DNA of 64,000 bases from [Phialemoniopsis] sp. UDSM-2020 (GCA_018873225.1 JAEILZ010000007.1:3100001-3164000), one strand, 5' to 3'; shown: positions 33,847 to 44,790, numbered from the stretch's first letter. Made by a program: numbers and translations. Notes: generated by a model from the sequence alone, not told the origin.

Positions 33847-36108
33847 CTAGACACTCGCGAAGTTCTCATCGGCCGCGAGCTTGCGGGCGTACGCCTCGTC
33901 GCCCCGCATCTGCAGCTCCTTGCCGGCCTGCTCGAGCTCGGCGACATCTTTCAAGATGTCGGACACGACATGTCGCTGCAGCCGGACCTCCGGGCCGTCG
34001 TGCGTCGACTTGATGCGGCGGGACGGGTCGCCGCCGCCAAGGCGCTGCAGGACGAGCAGGGCTGATTCCAGATCGGCGCGGCGCTCCTCGAGGTGCATGT
34101 TGTGGACGGTGAGCTCATCGTGGATGTCGCGGATGAGGTCCGGCTTCTGCGATGCGCGTTGGGTAGTTGCTGTAGGAGTGGCGGCTGTAGTTCCTGAACC
34201 GGCTGTCTTGGTGCTGGGCGTGGGCTTGGTGGGGATCTTCTCGTCTTCGGGCCAGGCTCCGGGGGCACCGGATGGGCCGCGGGTATCATACACGGGAGGA
34301 GGGGTCGGGTTGGCGATGTTGCTGGCGCCGCCCTGGTTGCCAGAGAAGAAGGATCCAAAGCCAGAGGCTGGAGGCACAAAGCCGCTGAACACGCCGGATC
34401 CACGTCCACGACCCCAACCGCCTCTACCACGGCCACCTCCGAAAGGACCGCCACCACGGCCTGCAAAGGGGGGACCGCCGCATCCTCCTCGACCATAGCC
34501 ATTGCCGCGCCACCAGCCGAATCCACCAGGACCGCCGCGGGGACCGCACATCGGAGCCGGAACGGCGGGCTGCTCGACGACAGGAACGCGCGGAACACCA
34601 GGCACGACACCGTGCGGGACGAAAGCACTCGGACCTCCATTCTGCTGCTGCGCCGATCCCTCCTCACCACGTCCATGGCGACCACCACGGCCGTGCCGGC
34701 GCTCCCTACGCGCCTCCCGCTTGCCCTCCTTGCGCGCCTTCTTCATCTCGCGGCGCACCTCGCGGCGCTCGCGCTTCTCGGCCCGGCGCTTGTTCTTCTT
34801 GTCCCTGCGCAGGGTCCGCGCGGCCTGCTTCTGCGACTTCTTCAGGCTCTTCCACTGCTGCACGAGGGCCTTGACCTCCTTCTTCGCGGCGGCGAGCTCG
34901 GCTTTATCCATGGGCTCCTTGATGCTCTGCTTGCCGGGTTTCTTGGCAGCCTTGATCTGCGCGGCGAGGTTCTTGACGCTCGCCTTGGTGATGGGCTGCT
35001 CCGGGTGGTTGAGCCAGGCCTGGATGCCGGCCTTGGCGACGGGGATCTGGTCAAACTGGAGGTCGTCGTAGTCTGGCAGGGAGCCGACGGATGCCTCGGA
35101 GGCGTCCGAGTCGGAGAACGAGCTGCTGGCGGAGCTCGAGGAGCTGTCTGCCGAGTGGGAGCGGCGATGGGCGTGACGGTGCAGTGCGCCGTCGCGGCCA
35201 TGGATGTGGTGATTGAGTCGGCCACGCATTCCATGCTGATGGTCATGAATCCCCATGCGTTCCATAGCAGCTGCAATGTCGCTGCCGGACATCTTGTGGA
35301 GTCTAATAGCTTCTTGGGTCTCTTGATCCATGGCCTCCGGATGCTCCTTGGCGAAGTCGCGACTCCGCTCAAGCGGCGTGGTGAGTGACTGATCATACTC
35401 CAGACAGACATTGACACCTCTGGGTCTGAAGAAGTCGTCGTTCCATGCGCTGATGGTGTCCGTCTCCCTGATCCAAGCATTGTAAGGATCCTCAATTTCG
35501 GCAGGCAGGTTAGGACGAGCGCCCTCGAGCTGGGCTACGCTTGCACTGGATGAGTGCTGGCTGCCGCTGCTGGCTTGCTCATCGCGAAGCTTGCGGTCGA
35601 TGACGGCCTCGGTGCGCTGCGTGGCATGGTGGGGGAAGAGGAAGTTCAAAAGGGTCTGCCAGTCATCCTCGCTCACATCGTGATCAGCCCACTCGCTTCC
35701 AGGGTGAGGGAAGTCATCTGGGCCGCTGTTGCGCTTGCGCAACAGATTGTATGTTTTTAGTGAAAGCTCAGAACGGTCGAGATTGAGGTGTGCCGGGACT
35801 GGGCGAGAGGCAAAAAAGGCTGCCTGTGATGAAATAGGAGAAACAGCTACTTGCTGCTGCTGAGTAAAATGTGAGCCGTTGGAGATGACCGGGCTCATTG
35901 ACGGGCTCAGCTGCGGGGTGTAGATGACCTCGCTGGACGAAGTCATGGAGCGCTCATCAGCGGCGTGCTGTGAGTTGTTGTCGCTCTGGGCAGCGGCACT
36001 CTCAGCAGCACCGGCGGTGGCAGAGCCGGAACGAGCACCGCCACTGCTGGAGTAGATATCCGTCTCCGAGTAGGGCGGAGGCGGGACATCGCGAAAGTCC
36101 TGCGCCAT
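33847..36108 (-). CDS. Conserved-looking fungal protein with RGG box and basic helix (753 aa)
   Basis: A single exon without a family I recognise. Visible parts, in order: a PPPPY motif at residues 10-14 that could bind WW domains; a Ser/Gln-rich region to about 95; a hydrophobic, probably folded segment at about 105-175 (LNLDRSELSLKTYNLL, FPHPGSEWADHDVSEDDW); a Ser/Asp run near 316-340; a Lys/Ala segment; a long Arg/Lys/Glu helix at about 412-475 (RRDKKNKRRAEKRERREVRR); a Gly/Arg-rich RGG box at about 522-573; and a final helical segment with heptad-like Leu (LRDVAELEQAGKELQMRG-type end). The composition suggests RNA or nucleic-acid contact and possible condensate behaviour, but that is inference. 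The long unbroken frame with family-like codon use makes it a real gene. Confidence 0.82.
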   Translation of the reverse strand: MAQDFRDVPPPPYSETDIYSSSGGARSGSATAGAAESAAAQSDNNSQHAADERSMTSSSEVIYTPQLSPSMSPVISNGSHFTQQQQVAVSPISSQAAFFASRPVPAHLNLDRSELSLKTYNLLRKRNSGPDDFPHPGSEWADHDVSEDDWQTLLNFLFPHHATQRTEAVIDRKLRDEQASSGSQHSSSASVAQLEGARPNLPAEIEDPYNAWIRETDTISAWNDDFFRPRGVNVCLEYDQSLTTPLERSRDFAKEHPEAMDQETQEAIRLHKMSGSDIAAAMERMGIHDHQHGMRGRLNHHIHGRDGALHRHAHRRSHSADSSSSSASSSFSDSDASEASVGSLPDYDDLQFDQIPVAKAGIQAWLNHPEQPITKASVKNLAAQIKAAKKPGKQSIKEPMDKAELAAAKKEVKALVQQWKSLKKSQKQAARTLRRDKKNKRRAEKRERREVRREMKKARKEGKREARRERRHGRGGRHGRGEEGSAQQQNGGPSAFVPHGVVPGVPRVPVVEQPAVPAPMCGPRGGPGGFGWWRGNGYGRGGCGGPPFAGRGGGPFGGGRGRGGWGRGRGSGVFSGFVPPASGFGSFFSGNQGGASNIANPTPPPVYDTRGPSGAPGAWPEDEKIPTKPTPSTKTAGSGTTAATPTATTQRASQKPDLIRDIHDELTVHNMHLEERRADLESALLVLQRLGGGDPSRRIKSTHDGPEVRLQRHVVSDILKDVAELEQAGKELQMRGDEAYARKLAADENFASV

Positions 36109-37084
36109 CTTGGTTGTGATGCTCTGTGAAGTCGTTTACGATGATATTTAGGCGTGGACAAAGATGAACAGAATGTCGAATTTTGATAGAGTGAAAGGAA
36201 ATAAGTGAGGTAAGGTGAGGGAAGATGAAGTGAAGTGAGGTGGGCGAGCGGACAAACAGTCTGGTGCCTGGGTGGCGGGGTTGTTAGTCGTGGTGTAAGA
36301 GCAAACAATCACCTGCAGCTCAACTAACGAAGTGGCGCCGTCAGGACAAGGTGAGTTGCTTTGTGACGAGATGCTGGCACCTTTATCAAGTTGTCACTTC
36401 AAGGCTCGGATCAGCGGCAGCGCTCAGGAAAGGTTCATTGATGTTGTTACACTTCTCTTGAAAAGACTGGTCTCTTGCTTGCATGGTCTGAATGCATAAA
36501 AAAAGACCAGCAAAAATGTCTGGAAGATGGGAAGAGGGAACCCCATGCCATTTAGGTAGACTTACACACGCAATGCCCACACAACTCTCTCAGCCTTATA
36601 GAGGACAACATGCCACGATGCTCCTCATTAGATCCGAGCACGAATTAAAGTATTGCTCGATAAAGCTTGGCCGTTCCCTAGCGGGCCGGCCTGTGACTCT
36701 TTCAAGTGTTCTGGGGCGGCGGGTTGCCCGTAATCCAGCCCGTCACAGCACACCAAAGACAACGCCCAGCTGCATCAATTGAACCCCCACCCACCCAAAA
36801 TCCAACCTAACTCCCGCTAACAACGAAGCTGCTGACGCGGCCCCAGGCAGAAGCCCTCGGTTCCGACCCCGTTCCCAGTGCTATTGCGCGAAAGCCACTA
36901 CTGATGCAATGGGTGGTAGATACTTCCACTTCTTCAACCGATTTGGCCCAAAAGCTGTCGCGTCCATATGCAGAGACAAATGCAAGGTCGACAGCCCGGC
37001 ACCCACTGTCAGGTGCCCACTCCGCTTCCGTCGGCTTGACCCGTCCAGTCAGCCTCCGTGCCGTACCAGATGGTAGCTCTGACC
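36109..37084. other. Intergenic region upstream of the RGG protein and downstream of GCD7
   Basis: 976 bp. The left part is the 5' flank of the RGG-protein gene, with a pyrimidine-rich sense strand around 36150-36250. No other gene was found. Confidence 0.5.
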
Positions 37085-38509
37085 TCATTGGGGTGCATAG
37101 AGCTCCATATCTTCCTTCTTGTAGTGATCCGTAATGATGCTGTGGAGGTGATCTCTCGTGTGTGCGCCTCTGTCATAGTAAAACCATCAGTATCGTAGAC
37201 CGAAAACGTCACATGCACCACGGCTGTTGTTTGAACTTACAGATTGGTAATGTAAATGTCAATCAGATCCGGACCGATGTACTCGGTCTCGGCGCTTCCA
37301 ACATCCACTCCATTGACCATCGGCCCATCCGTAAAGCCAATGTGGCTCGCCGGGTTCCCCCACTCGATCAGCGAGTCAAAGTCGGACGGTTCCTCGGGTG
37401 ACACTTGGTACACGCCGCCCAGCACAATCACGGCCTTGCCGTACTCGGCCGCCGCCCGCGCCATGAGGCCCGCCCCGCCGTCCACGAGCACCCCGCCGTT
37501 GGCCACGACCGCCCTCGCGTCGAGCACGACCTTGTTCGTCCTGGGGATGTAGGCCATGGCGCCGCTGCTCGTCACGTTGATCGTCGTCACCTTGAGCGAC
37601 TTGAGCTTCTTGCGCAGCGACGCGTACGGGGCCGCCTCCTGGGCTGACACGTCGGCCGTCTCGCCGACGATGAGCACTGTGAACTTGCGCTTGGCGGCGG
37701 CCTTGATCAGGAACCGCTCGACCGTCGCCGAGGGGCGGTACACCATGACGTAGTCGCCCGGGTAGATCTGCGTGTCGGCCACGGCGGCGATCTGGTCGTC
37801 GACCTGCTGAATCTCGTCAAAGATCTCCTCGATGCCGATGATGATTTCTGATTTGAGGCCGTGTAGGTTCGTCGGCTGCGCGACCCGCAGCATGGGAGTC
37901 GAGGTGCCGGAGCCGTGGCCGTAGGGCGAGCTGCCGGGGCTCGAATCGACGTGCGGGTCGGCCGACAGCAGGTTGAACATGGACTGCGGGATGGCCACCG
38001 AGCTCAAGCTCGAGAGCGTCGGCACTCTTGACAATACCGCCCTCGACGGCAGAGTGCTCCTGCTGTCATGCTCGTGTGTGCTTTCTGCTAGTGACTGCGA
38101 CTCCGACTCCTCGCCGTCGCCATTGCGATCCTCCTCGGCCTCGTCCCTGATCAGCCCTAATATCCTCCTAATGACGTTGGCGATGACGAGTTCTTGCGGC
38201 TGCGCGTCGACGAGCTTGCGGCCGACTTGTTGTATGCGGTCGAGGAGCTGGTCGACGTCGTTCCACTTGGCCTTTGCGACGACCTGGAGAATGATGTGGC
38301 CGGTGGCTATCGCGCAGGGCTCGGGGCCCTTGATCTGTCTCCTCTTGAGGAGGCTGTAAGATGGACGTTAGAGATGGGTGATCCGGTTCCGGAGAAGTTC
38401 CATGTACTCACGATACTAGACTCTCTACAGAGGCATCGAGGGACTGACCCTTGAGCGAGTCGAGGAACTTCCTCAGGTTGGGCGCGTGGCCCGACTGGAC
38501 TGGGGCCAT
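37085..38509 (-). CDS. GCD7: Translation initiation factor eIF2B subunit beta (431 aa, 3 exons)
   Basis: Exons 38412-38509, 37241-38353 and 37085-37169 join in phase to 431 residues. It is one of the regulatory eIF2B subunits (alpha/beta/delta family), which sense phosphorylated eIF2. LRKFLDSLKGQSL opens the protein, and the N-terminal helical domain includes IATGHIILQVV and ELVIANVIRRILGLIRDE. An acidic Ser/Glu linker follows (near residue 125). The Rossmann-like domain contains LKSEIIIGIEEIFDEI, DYVMVYRPSATVERFLIKA and VVANGGVLVDGGAGLMA. The small third exon restores the family C-terminus (NLGAHTRDHLHSIITDHY, then a short acidic end). Sequence features point to beta (Gcd7) rather than alpha (Gcn3) or delta (Gcd2). 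Confidence 0.93.
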
Positions 38510-39533
38510 GACCCTGGCTTCTCTGTGGGATGTGCGATGCGCTGAGTGCTAGTCTTTGTCGGGTTCGCTCTAATGAGGATCTTTGGCGGTAGACCTAGAA
38601 TGATGGCAGGATATTCACGATTGAAGATATTTGTAGACCTTACAATCTGTATGACAGGCGTACCGAATTCGAGCTCTTGACACGGATGAGTGACTCAAAG
38701 CTGTACCAGGGCGATTGTCCAAAATTTTGGTGGGGCGCTTTGGAGGGGGACTCTGGACTCTGGAAAGCTTGGCTGAACCGTTGCTGAGTCATCCATACGA
38801 ATATATCATAGGAAGCTCTCTGTCGCCGACGAGGTCGGGTCAAGCAAGTAAACAGACTTTGGCACCTTTGAAAAAATAGAGTGAGATGTACTCATCTCTT
38901 GTCTCCTAGATAGAGGTCCTTCTTCAATCAATTGACCTTAGAAAACGAATATCAGGTATTGTGTGTGCCGAATCTCGCACCTACTTGGACTGTAGCGTGA
39001 GTGCAGCACGCCATTGGCTAGAGCTGGTGTATAAGATGGGAAGGTGCGCTCAGCAATAAATACCCAGCTCATCCCCCTCTGAAATATTTCCCCTGAATCT
39101 TCTCTGAAAAGTCAAGATATCTCGTAAATATACCTCTTCTCAAGAATTTCACTCGTATCGACAAAACACAACATCCCGATACCATCTCCACCTCCCCCGT
39201 CCCGCCGGAATCTTGATCTGTTCCCCCGCGTACCGACATCCGTGCCAGTCTAGTCCCCGTAGACCTTGACCTCGCCGGCGACCCCTGACGTAGGGCAAGG
39301 TAGGTATTGTCCACACCAAAGATCACCCACACCTCTCCAACAACAGACAGCTCCAGCTAACATTCTCACCAGATCTTTCACCCCGCGCCCCTGAGTACAC
39401 TTCTCGCTCGACCCCTGAGTCTGCTCGCCCTCTTGAGCTTACTCCTCAACTCAGGCCCCTGAGCACACATTTCTTCCTCGGCCCCTGAGTACGCTCCCCC
39501 GCTCAGCCCCTGAGTGAGCCCAGCCCCCCAACA
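38510..39533. other. Divergent intergenic region GCD7 / methyltransferase
   Basis: One kilobase with both promoters. The right end, next to the methyltransferase ATG, carries the minisatellite listed separately. The rest has no recognised feature. Confidence 0.5.
39388..39515 (+). repeat. Minisatellite of about 25-bp units with a CCCCTGAG core
   Basis: The octamer CCCCTGAG begins at 39388, 39412, 39456, 39482 and 39507, giving steps of 24, 44, 26 and 25 bp; the 44-bp gap contains a degenerate copy (CTCTTGAG) at 39430. Between cores the units are pyrimidine-rich. The array ends about 20 bp before the methyltransferase ATG, so it is in its leader or core promoter. CCCCT is the yeast stress-response element core, noted only as a possibility. 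Confidence 0.75.
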
Positions 39534-40531
39534 ATGGCCTCCATCACCCTCACCAACCTCCAGGAGCTAGTCTTCCCCTGGCTCTTCCTCTTCCAGTCCC
39601 TCCGCGCCCTGCCCTCCCTCGTCCTCCACCTCCTCCTGGCCCTGGACTTCTCCACCCTCTTGTCCCCCTCCCGGCTCAAGTACGCCTGGTTCTCGCGCTT
39701 CTGGGCCGTCGTCGGCCCCCGCGTCCGCGACAATGCCGAGCGCCGCGTCGTTCCGCTCCTCCAGGGCCGCGTGTCCGGGGGCGCCGTCGTCGCCGAGCAG
39801 GTCCACCCGCCCGTCTCGGGCACCGTCATCGAGATCGGGCCCGGCAGTGGTATGTGGGTGTCGCTCTTTAGTGAAGGGTACCTCTCCAACGATTCCTCCA
39901 CTCCGCAAAAGCGCTCAACCCGTAGCTCCGTCGCCGCTCCAGCAGTCAAGCGCGTCTTCGGCGTCGAGCCCAACACCGACGTCCACCCCGCATTACGCCA
40001 GCGCATCGCCGCCTCGGGCCTATCTGACACGTACGAGGTCGTGCCCCTGGGCATCGAGGACCTCGCCTCGAGCGGTCGCGTCCCGCGCGAGAGCGTCGAC
40101 TGCGTCGTGAGTATCCTGTGCCTGTGCGGCATCCCGGACCCAGAGTACAACGTCCGCGAGGTCTACCAGCTGCTTAAGCCCGGCGGGCGGTGGTACGCCT
40201 ACGAGCACGTCCGCTGCACGCACGGTTGGTTCATGAGGGCCTATCAGGGTGAGTAGTAATTAGTCTGCGATTGAGCCCCCCCTTTCGTTTCCTCTCATTC
40301 GGTTTCCCGTCTACCCCCTTCTCTCTCGCCGCGCTGGACAGTACTGACGGTCTTCGCTTAGGCTTTTTGAATATCTTCTGGCCCCATTTCCTCGGCGGCT
40401 GTCAGCTTACTAGAAACACTGGCCGGTCACTGAGGGAAGCTGGCCCTTGGTCAAAGATAGACCTTGAGCGGTCGGTTGACGAGAACTGGTCTGCGGTGAT
40501 CCCGCACGTCCTAGGCGTCCTCACCAAGTAA
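39534..40531 (+). CDS. METTL7-like SAM-dependent methyltransferase (294 aa, 2 exons)
   Basis: Exons 39534-40248 and 40362-40531 join in phase to 294 residues. A hydrophobic N-terminal stretch (LVFPWLFLFQSLRALPSLVLHLLLAL) looks like a membrane anchor, as in METTL7/TMT1 proteins of the ER and lipid droplets. The SAM-binding motif I is VIEIGPGSG, followed by FGVEPN (motif II acid) and SVDCVVSILCLCGI (motif IV region), then LLKPGGRWYAYEHV. The second exon gives the usual C-terminal WPHFLGGCQLTRNT segment. Between motifs I and II there is an extra Ser/Thr/Lys-rich stretch of about 20 residues that may contain an in-frame 48-nt intron (39878-39925). Mammalian relatives methylate thiols; the fungal substrate is unknown. 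Confidence 0.85.
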
Positions 40532-41083
40532 ATCACCAGTCGTGAGACGCTGTGACTGCTCGAAGACAGAGCACGCTCACTGTTTTAAAATCACACTCCA
40601 TCTTTCAAATCTATAGAAAGCCATGAACGATATTTTCATGATCATACACGTAGGTCGGTCGGTTCTCCTTGTCAGGTACACGGTTCATCACGGGGACGTG
40701 GGATAAGAAGGTTTTCCTAGCAAATAGTTTCATTAGAGTCAATGATCAACTGCCCATTCATTCAAGGGTTCACAGCGGCTAGAGTTCCATAATTTCGAGA
40801 TGAAGCACAACAATCACGCAGACAAGATTAAGCGAATATCAGTGATGACTTGTGTGTAGTAGAATCCCTGTATTTCCGTGGCTACCTGGCTATCTAGACG
40901 ATGCGACCAATGGTCCATGTCATTGTCCAGGTGCAAAATATCGACAGCTGTCCCATATTGCCTCGAGTTGGCAAGGCAGATGCTCAATGGGCAAATCAGC
41001 GTCGATCAATGTTCTTTTTGTTCGTAATGTACACGCGGCCAGTTGCTAGACGCTGAGCACGAAGATCCTTGCAGGCTAGCAAC
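40532..41083. other. Convergent intergenic region methyltransferase / zinc-knuckle gene
   Basis: 552 bp holding two 3' ends. Nothing further recognised. Confidence 0.5.
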
Positions 41084-43120
41084 TTACCAGTTTCCGCCGC
41101 CACCGGAGGACTGACCCCAAGTGTCAGCATCACCACCGCCAGTGGTGTTGTCAGCTCCCCAGCCACCAGTATCACCGCCACCGGAAGTGTTGGTGTCGGC
41201 GCCAAAGCCACCACCGCCGCCACCTCCAGAGCCGGAGCCGCCAGCGTCCTCAGAGACGTGCGGGTTAGGGCACTTCGACTTGAAGTGGCCCATCTCCTGG
41301 CAGTTGGAGCACTTGACCTTGGCGACTGAAGGGTAAAGTCAGCAAATGCAGGGGATGGGTAACCTGAGAGTAGAAAGGAACTCACGATCAAGAGGCTTGG
41401 GACACTCCTTGGAAGTGTGGCCGTATTCGTCGCAGTTGCGGCACTGCACCTTGGACATGTCGCGAGGCTCGGGGCACTCGCGCGAAGTGTGGCCGACCTG
41501 CTCGCAGTTGCGGCACCAGGGCTTGCGAGGCTCGGGGCACTCGCGAGACATGTGACCCTCTTGGCCACAGTTACGGCAGCCTCGATCACCGCCGCCGCCC
41601 TGAGGGCAGTCCTTCGAGAAATGACCCACTGTGCGCAAGTTAGACGTATTATTCGGTAAGGGATTCGCTGTTCCAGATGTGACTTACTCTCGTTGCACTT
41701 GCGGCACTCGACAGTCGACGCGTCGCGAGGCTCGGTGCATTCCTTGGAAGAATGACCAGATTTGCTAAAGGGGCCTCGTCAGTCATACGAAATTTCCTCG
41801 AGGATGAGAGGAAGCATAAGATCCTGGATCAGAATACGTACCCGCAGTTGCGGCAAGCAAACCGATCGACACGAGGAGTAGGGCCTGCAATGGTCAGTAC
41901 TGGGAAAAAGAAAATGATTTGTTGAATAAAGGGAGCAATACTTACAGTCGCGAACGCGGTGACCCTCCTGGTCGCAGTTGTAGCATTTCACAACCGCGCG
42001 GTCCAGGTTCTCCTGCTTGTCCTGGGTGCAGTTTTTGGGGATGTGACCAAGCTCATTGCAGTTCGAGCATTTCGGAATGCCACGGTTAACGACCTCGCCA
42101 GCATCCTTCAGACGCTCAAGGTTCTCTTCATCCGAAGCCGGCCAGCCATCGCGCTCGCGAGGACGAGGGCAGACCTTGGAGAAACGGTAGGTTACCGTGT
42201 ATTTCTTGTCCAGGTTTCCCTGGAAGTCCATGTTGGTCATGGTGGCAGCGACCTCCTTGGTGATGGCAATTAGGAACAGAGAGATGTTCTTGGCACGAAG
42301 CTGCTGCTCGAGCTCGACGTAGTCCAGATCGGGATTGGCCTTGACCAGCATCTGGATGCCCTCCTTCACATCGATGAGCTCGCCTTCCTTGATGCCCTCG
42401 AGAACCTTGGACCAGGCCTCCTCAACAGTGACATCGGGGACACCGGAGCGATCGACGACGCGAGGAGCCTTGCACTCGACAGCTGCGTGGCCTAGACATG
42501 TGTCTTTGTTAGCCACTGAAAATCGACGAGCGAAATGGAAGAAAGACTCACCTTCTTCCTGGCAGTTGCTGCAGACTGCGGGCGGCTTCTCTGGGCAGTC
42601 CCTGCTCATATGACCCTCCTTTCCGCAAATGCGGCAGGTCATCGGGATCGAGCACTGGCTCGACATGTGTCCGACCTCACCGCAGCGGCGGCAAGTCGCA
42701 GTGCTAGCCTCTGGGCACTCTCGGCTGAAGTGTCCCTCTTTATTGCAATTGCGGCAGACCATGGGAGGAGCGTCGGGGCACTCGCGGCCCATGTGGCCCT
42801 CTTTGCCACACTTGTTGCAGGTGCCGTCGAAAGTCTTCGGCTTTGGGCAGTCCGCCTTGTTGTGGCTGGCAATGTTCGTGAGCGTGATATCTGTGGTGAT
42901 GATCAGAATGTACGAACCCTGTCTCGCCGCAGTTGAAGCAGCCGCGGTCATCACCGCCACCGCCACCGCCCTGAGGGCCTTGGTCAAAATCACCGCCGAA
43001 GTTGGTCGACGTGCCCGCACCAGAACCCCACTGGCCATCGTCGCCTGAGAAGGCATTGGCTGGCTGGGAGTCCCAACCGCCACCGCCGCCGCCCCAGTTG
43101 GAGTCAACCTGAACAGACAT
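41084..43120 (-). CDS. Zinc-knuckle protein with 14 CCHC repeats, Gis2/CNBP-like (555 aa, 7 exons)
   Basis: Exons 42918-43120, 42552-42865, 41946-42491, 41842-41884, 41688-41764, 41386-41628 and 41084-41325 join in phase to 555 residues. The N- and C-termini are Gly/Trp/Asp-rich. Fourteen CX2CX4HX4C knuckles are present, for example CFNCGETGHNKADC, CRRCGEVGHMSSQC and CYNCDQEGHRVRDC. Six knuckles are followed by a non-knuckle domain of about 130 residues (VTVEEAWSKVLEGIKEGELI, LDKKYTVTYRFSKVCPRPRE), then eight more. CCHC knuckles of this type bind single-stranded nucleic acid; Gis2/CNBP relatives have seven and act in mRNA translation. Similar fungal proteins are often labelled as splicing factors, which I cannot confirm. 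Introns interrupt several knuckles. The smallest exon is 43 nt. Confidence 0.88.
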
Positions 43121-43146
43121 GTTGGACTGATCGAAAGGTCAGATTG

Positions 43147-43727
43147 CTGTGAGGAATGTCAGCGTCAGTTGTGTCTCGTAGGTAGATGATTGTGAAAGAG
43201 ATCGAGAGAAAGGATTTCTAGAGAAAACGGAGGTTATGGGACAGGGAAAAAATATTGCTCCGGAACTGAGGTTGAACTGACGAGTAGACCAAACAAGTGG
43301 CAGAGGCACGAGCTCAAGGTGGTCCCAGAGGAAAATACCTTTTGTGGTGGTGATGGACAAGAGAGCGAAGTGTACTGAATGAGAGTGCCGCGACTTGTGA
43401 TGAGGCAGTGGGTGGTAATCAAGGTGGAAGTGATGAAAGAAAAGAAGGATGAACAGAATTGGGATCGGGCGATGGGGGAAAAGAAATGGAGAGGATCGAA
43501 GATGAAGAGGATTGGAAATGAAAGGGAGAAGGAAGGAAGAAGGAGAGGAATGTTGCTGACGATGCAAGTTTGGCAGGAGCGACAATCTTGCGATATACTT
43601 GGGGAAGGAGTGAGGGAATCGAATTGAGATTCGCTGGCAAGAGGAGGGAAAAGAAGGAAGCAACTGGGGCAGACAAGGAAGTCAAAGTAAAATGATAGAG
43701 GAGATGAGGATAAAGAAAAGGACTTAC
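43147..43727 (-). other. Probable 5' UTR intron of the zinc-knuckle gene
   Basis: On the minus strand a strong donor CAG|GTAAGT lies at 43727 and an acceptor CCTCACAG at 43147, 26 bases before the ATG. The 581-nt interval is CT-rich in the sense direction with no credible coding. A TATA box upstream fits a short leader exon ending at 43728. Confidence 0.55.
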
Positions 43728-43859
43728 CTGCGATGATCGTGATCGTGATCGTGTGGTGGTGATGGTGATCTCTGATCGAAGCTGGATTTCTTCGTTCAGA
43801 TTTTTTTGGAGGTGGAGGAGAGGAGAAGAGGAGAAGGGCTAGGAGGGAAGGAAGGAAGG

Positions 43860-43867
43860 TATTTATA
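43860..43867 (-). promoter_or_regulatory. TATA box of the zinc-knuckle gene
   Basis: The minus strand reads TATAAATA, flanked by long CT-rich tracts, about 130 bp upstream of the proposed leader-exon donor. Spacing suits a start site near 43830. Start site not proven. Confidence 0.5.
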
Positions 43868-43907
43868 GGCAGGAGAGAAGGGAAGAAAGGGAAAGAGAGG
43901 ACGCGTC

Positions 43908-44790
43908 TCAAAGCAGGAGGTCAGCTTTATTGTTGTCGACGATGTAATCACAAAGTCTCCCTGTGCTCATGGCCCCACGAGGCCGCAGCCTCGACAGCCT
44001 CAGTGACCTCTGGCTGTGACAGGCAGCGATGGTTTCATCATTTAGTGCCCTTAGTAGTGTGTCGGGCCCTGTAATATCAAAACCTCTGGAAGACCAGACT
44101 TCCTTCTGTGCAGTGCTGGAGATTACTGAACCTAGGAGGAAAAGTCTTGTAGCTGTGATCTTGGATATAGTCAAAGCTGCTTTCATCATGATGGCAATCA
44201 CTCCACCTTCTTTGATTTATTTTACTCCTTCAGCCAGAATACTGATGCAGTAGGTGGAGGTGAGTGACTCGGCTAGAATGCCCAGCTCATGTCAAGCTCT
44301 CAGGTTACGGTGGTCCAACATATTACGACATACTTCTTGAAAAATCCCCTCTGCTAATGGCTTTTTGGGAGCAGAGGTTTGATGCTCGCTATCACGGCCA
44401 AGTGCTGATCCTCAATCTTGGCGTCTCGCAGAGCTTGAGAGCTGCAGTCACGCGATACTGGTGGATGTACACCATGCCATTGGAAGAAGAGCCAGCGATG
44501 AATTGCCTTCGACGGGTAAGGAAGCGAGACTTTGCAGTGCCAACGGTTTATTTCCCAGATATTGTTAGAAGTTCTCGTAACAGCTCTGTGAAGAACTTCA
44601 GAGCTAGACAATATCTTCTCGAAGATACAAAATGTAACACATTCCCACGCGTTGCAATCCTCCCATGATATCCCATCCCAGATGTCTAGCCAAGGAGAAA
44701 GCTCGTGTAGATGCCAGAGCAAGGAGGAGCTAACATCAGACACGTATAAACGAGACGAATTACCACCACCGACACTACTCCTACCCAAAT
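43908..44790. other. Intergenic, no supported gene
   Basis: The stretch between the zinc-knuckle promoter and the 154-aa orphan. Open frames are present on both strands but lack codon bias and motifs. Confidence 0.45.
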
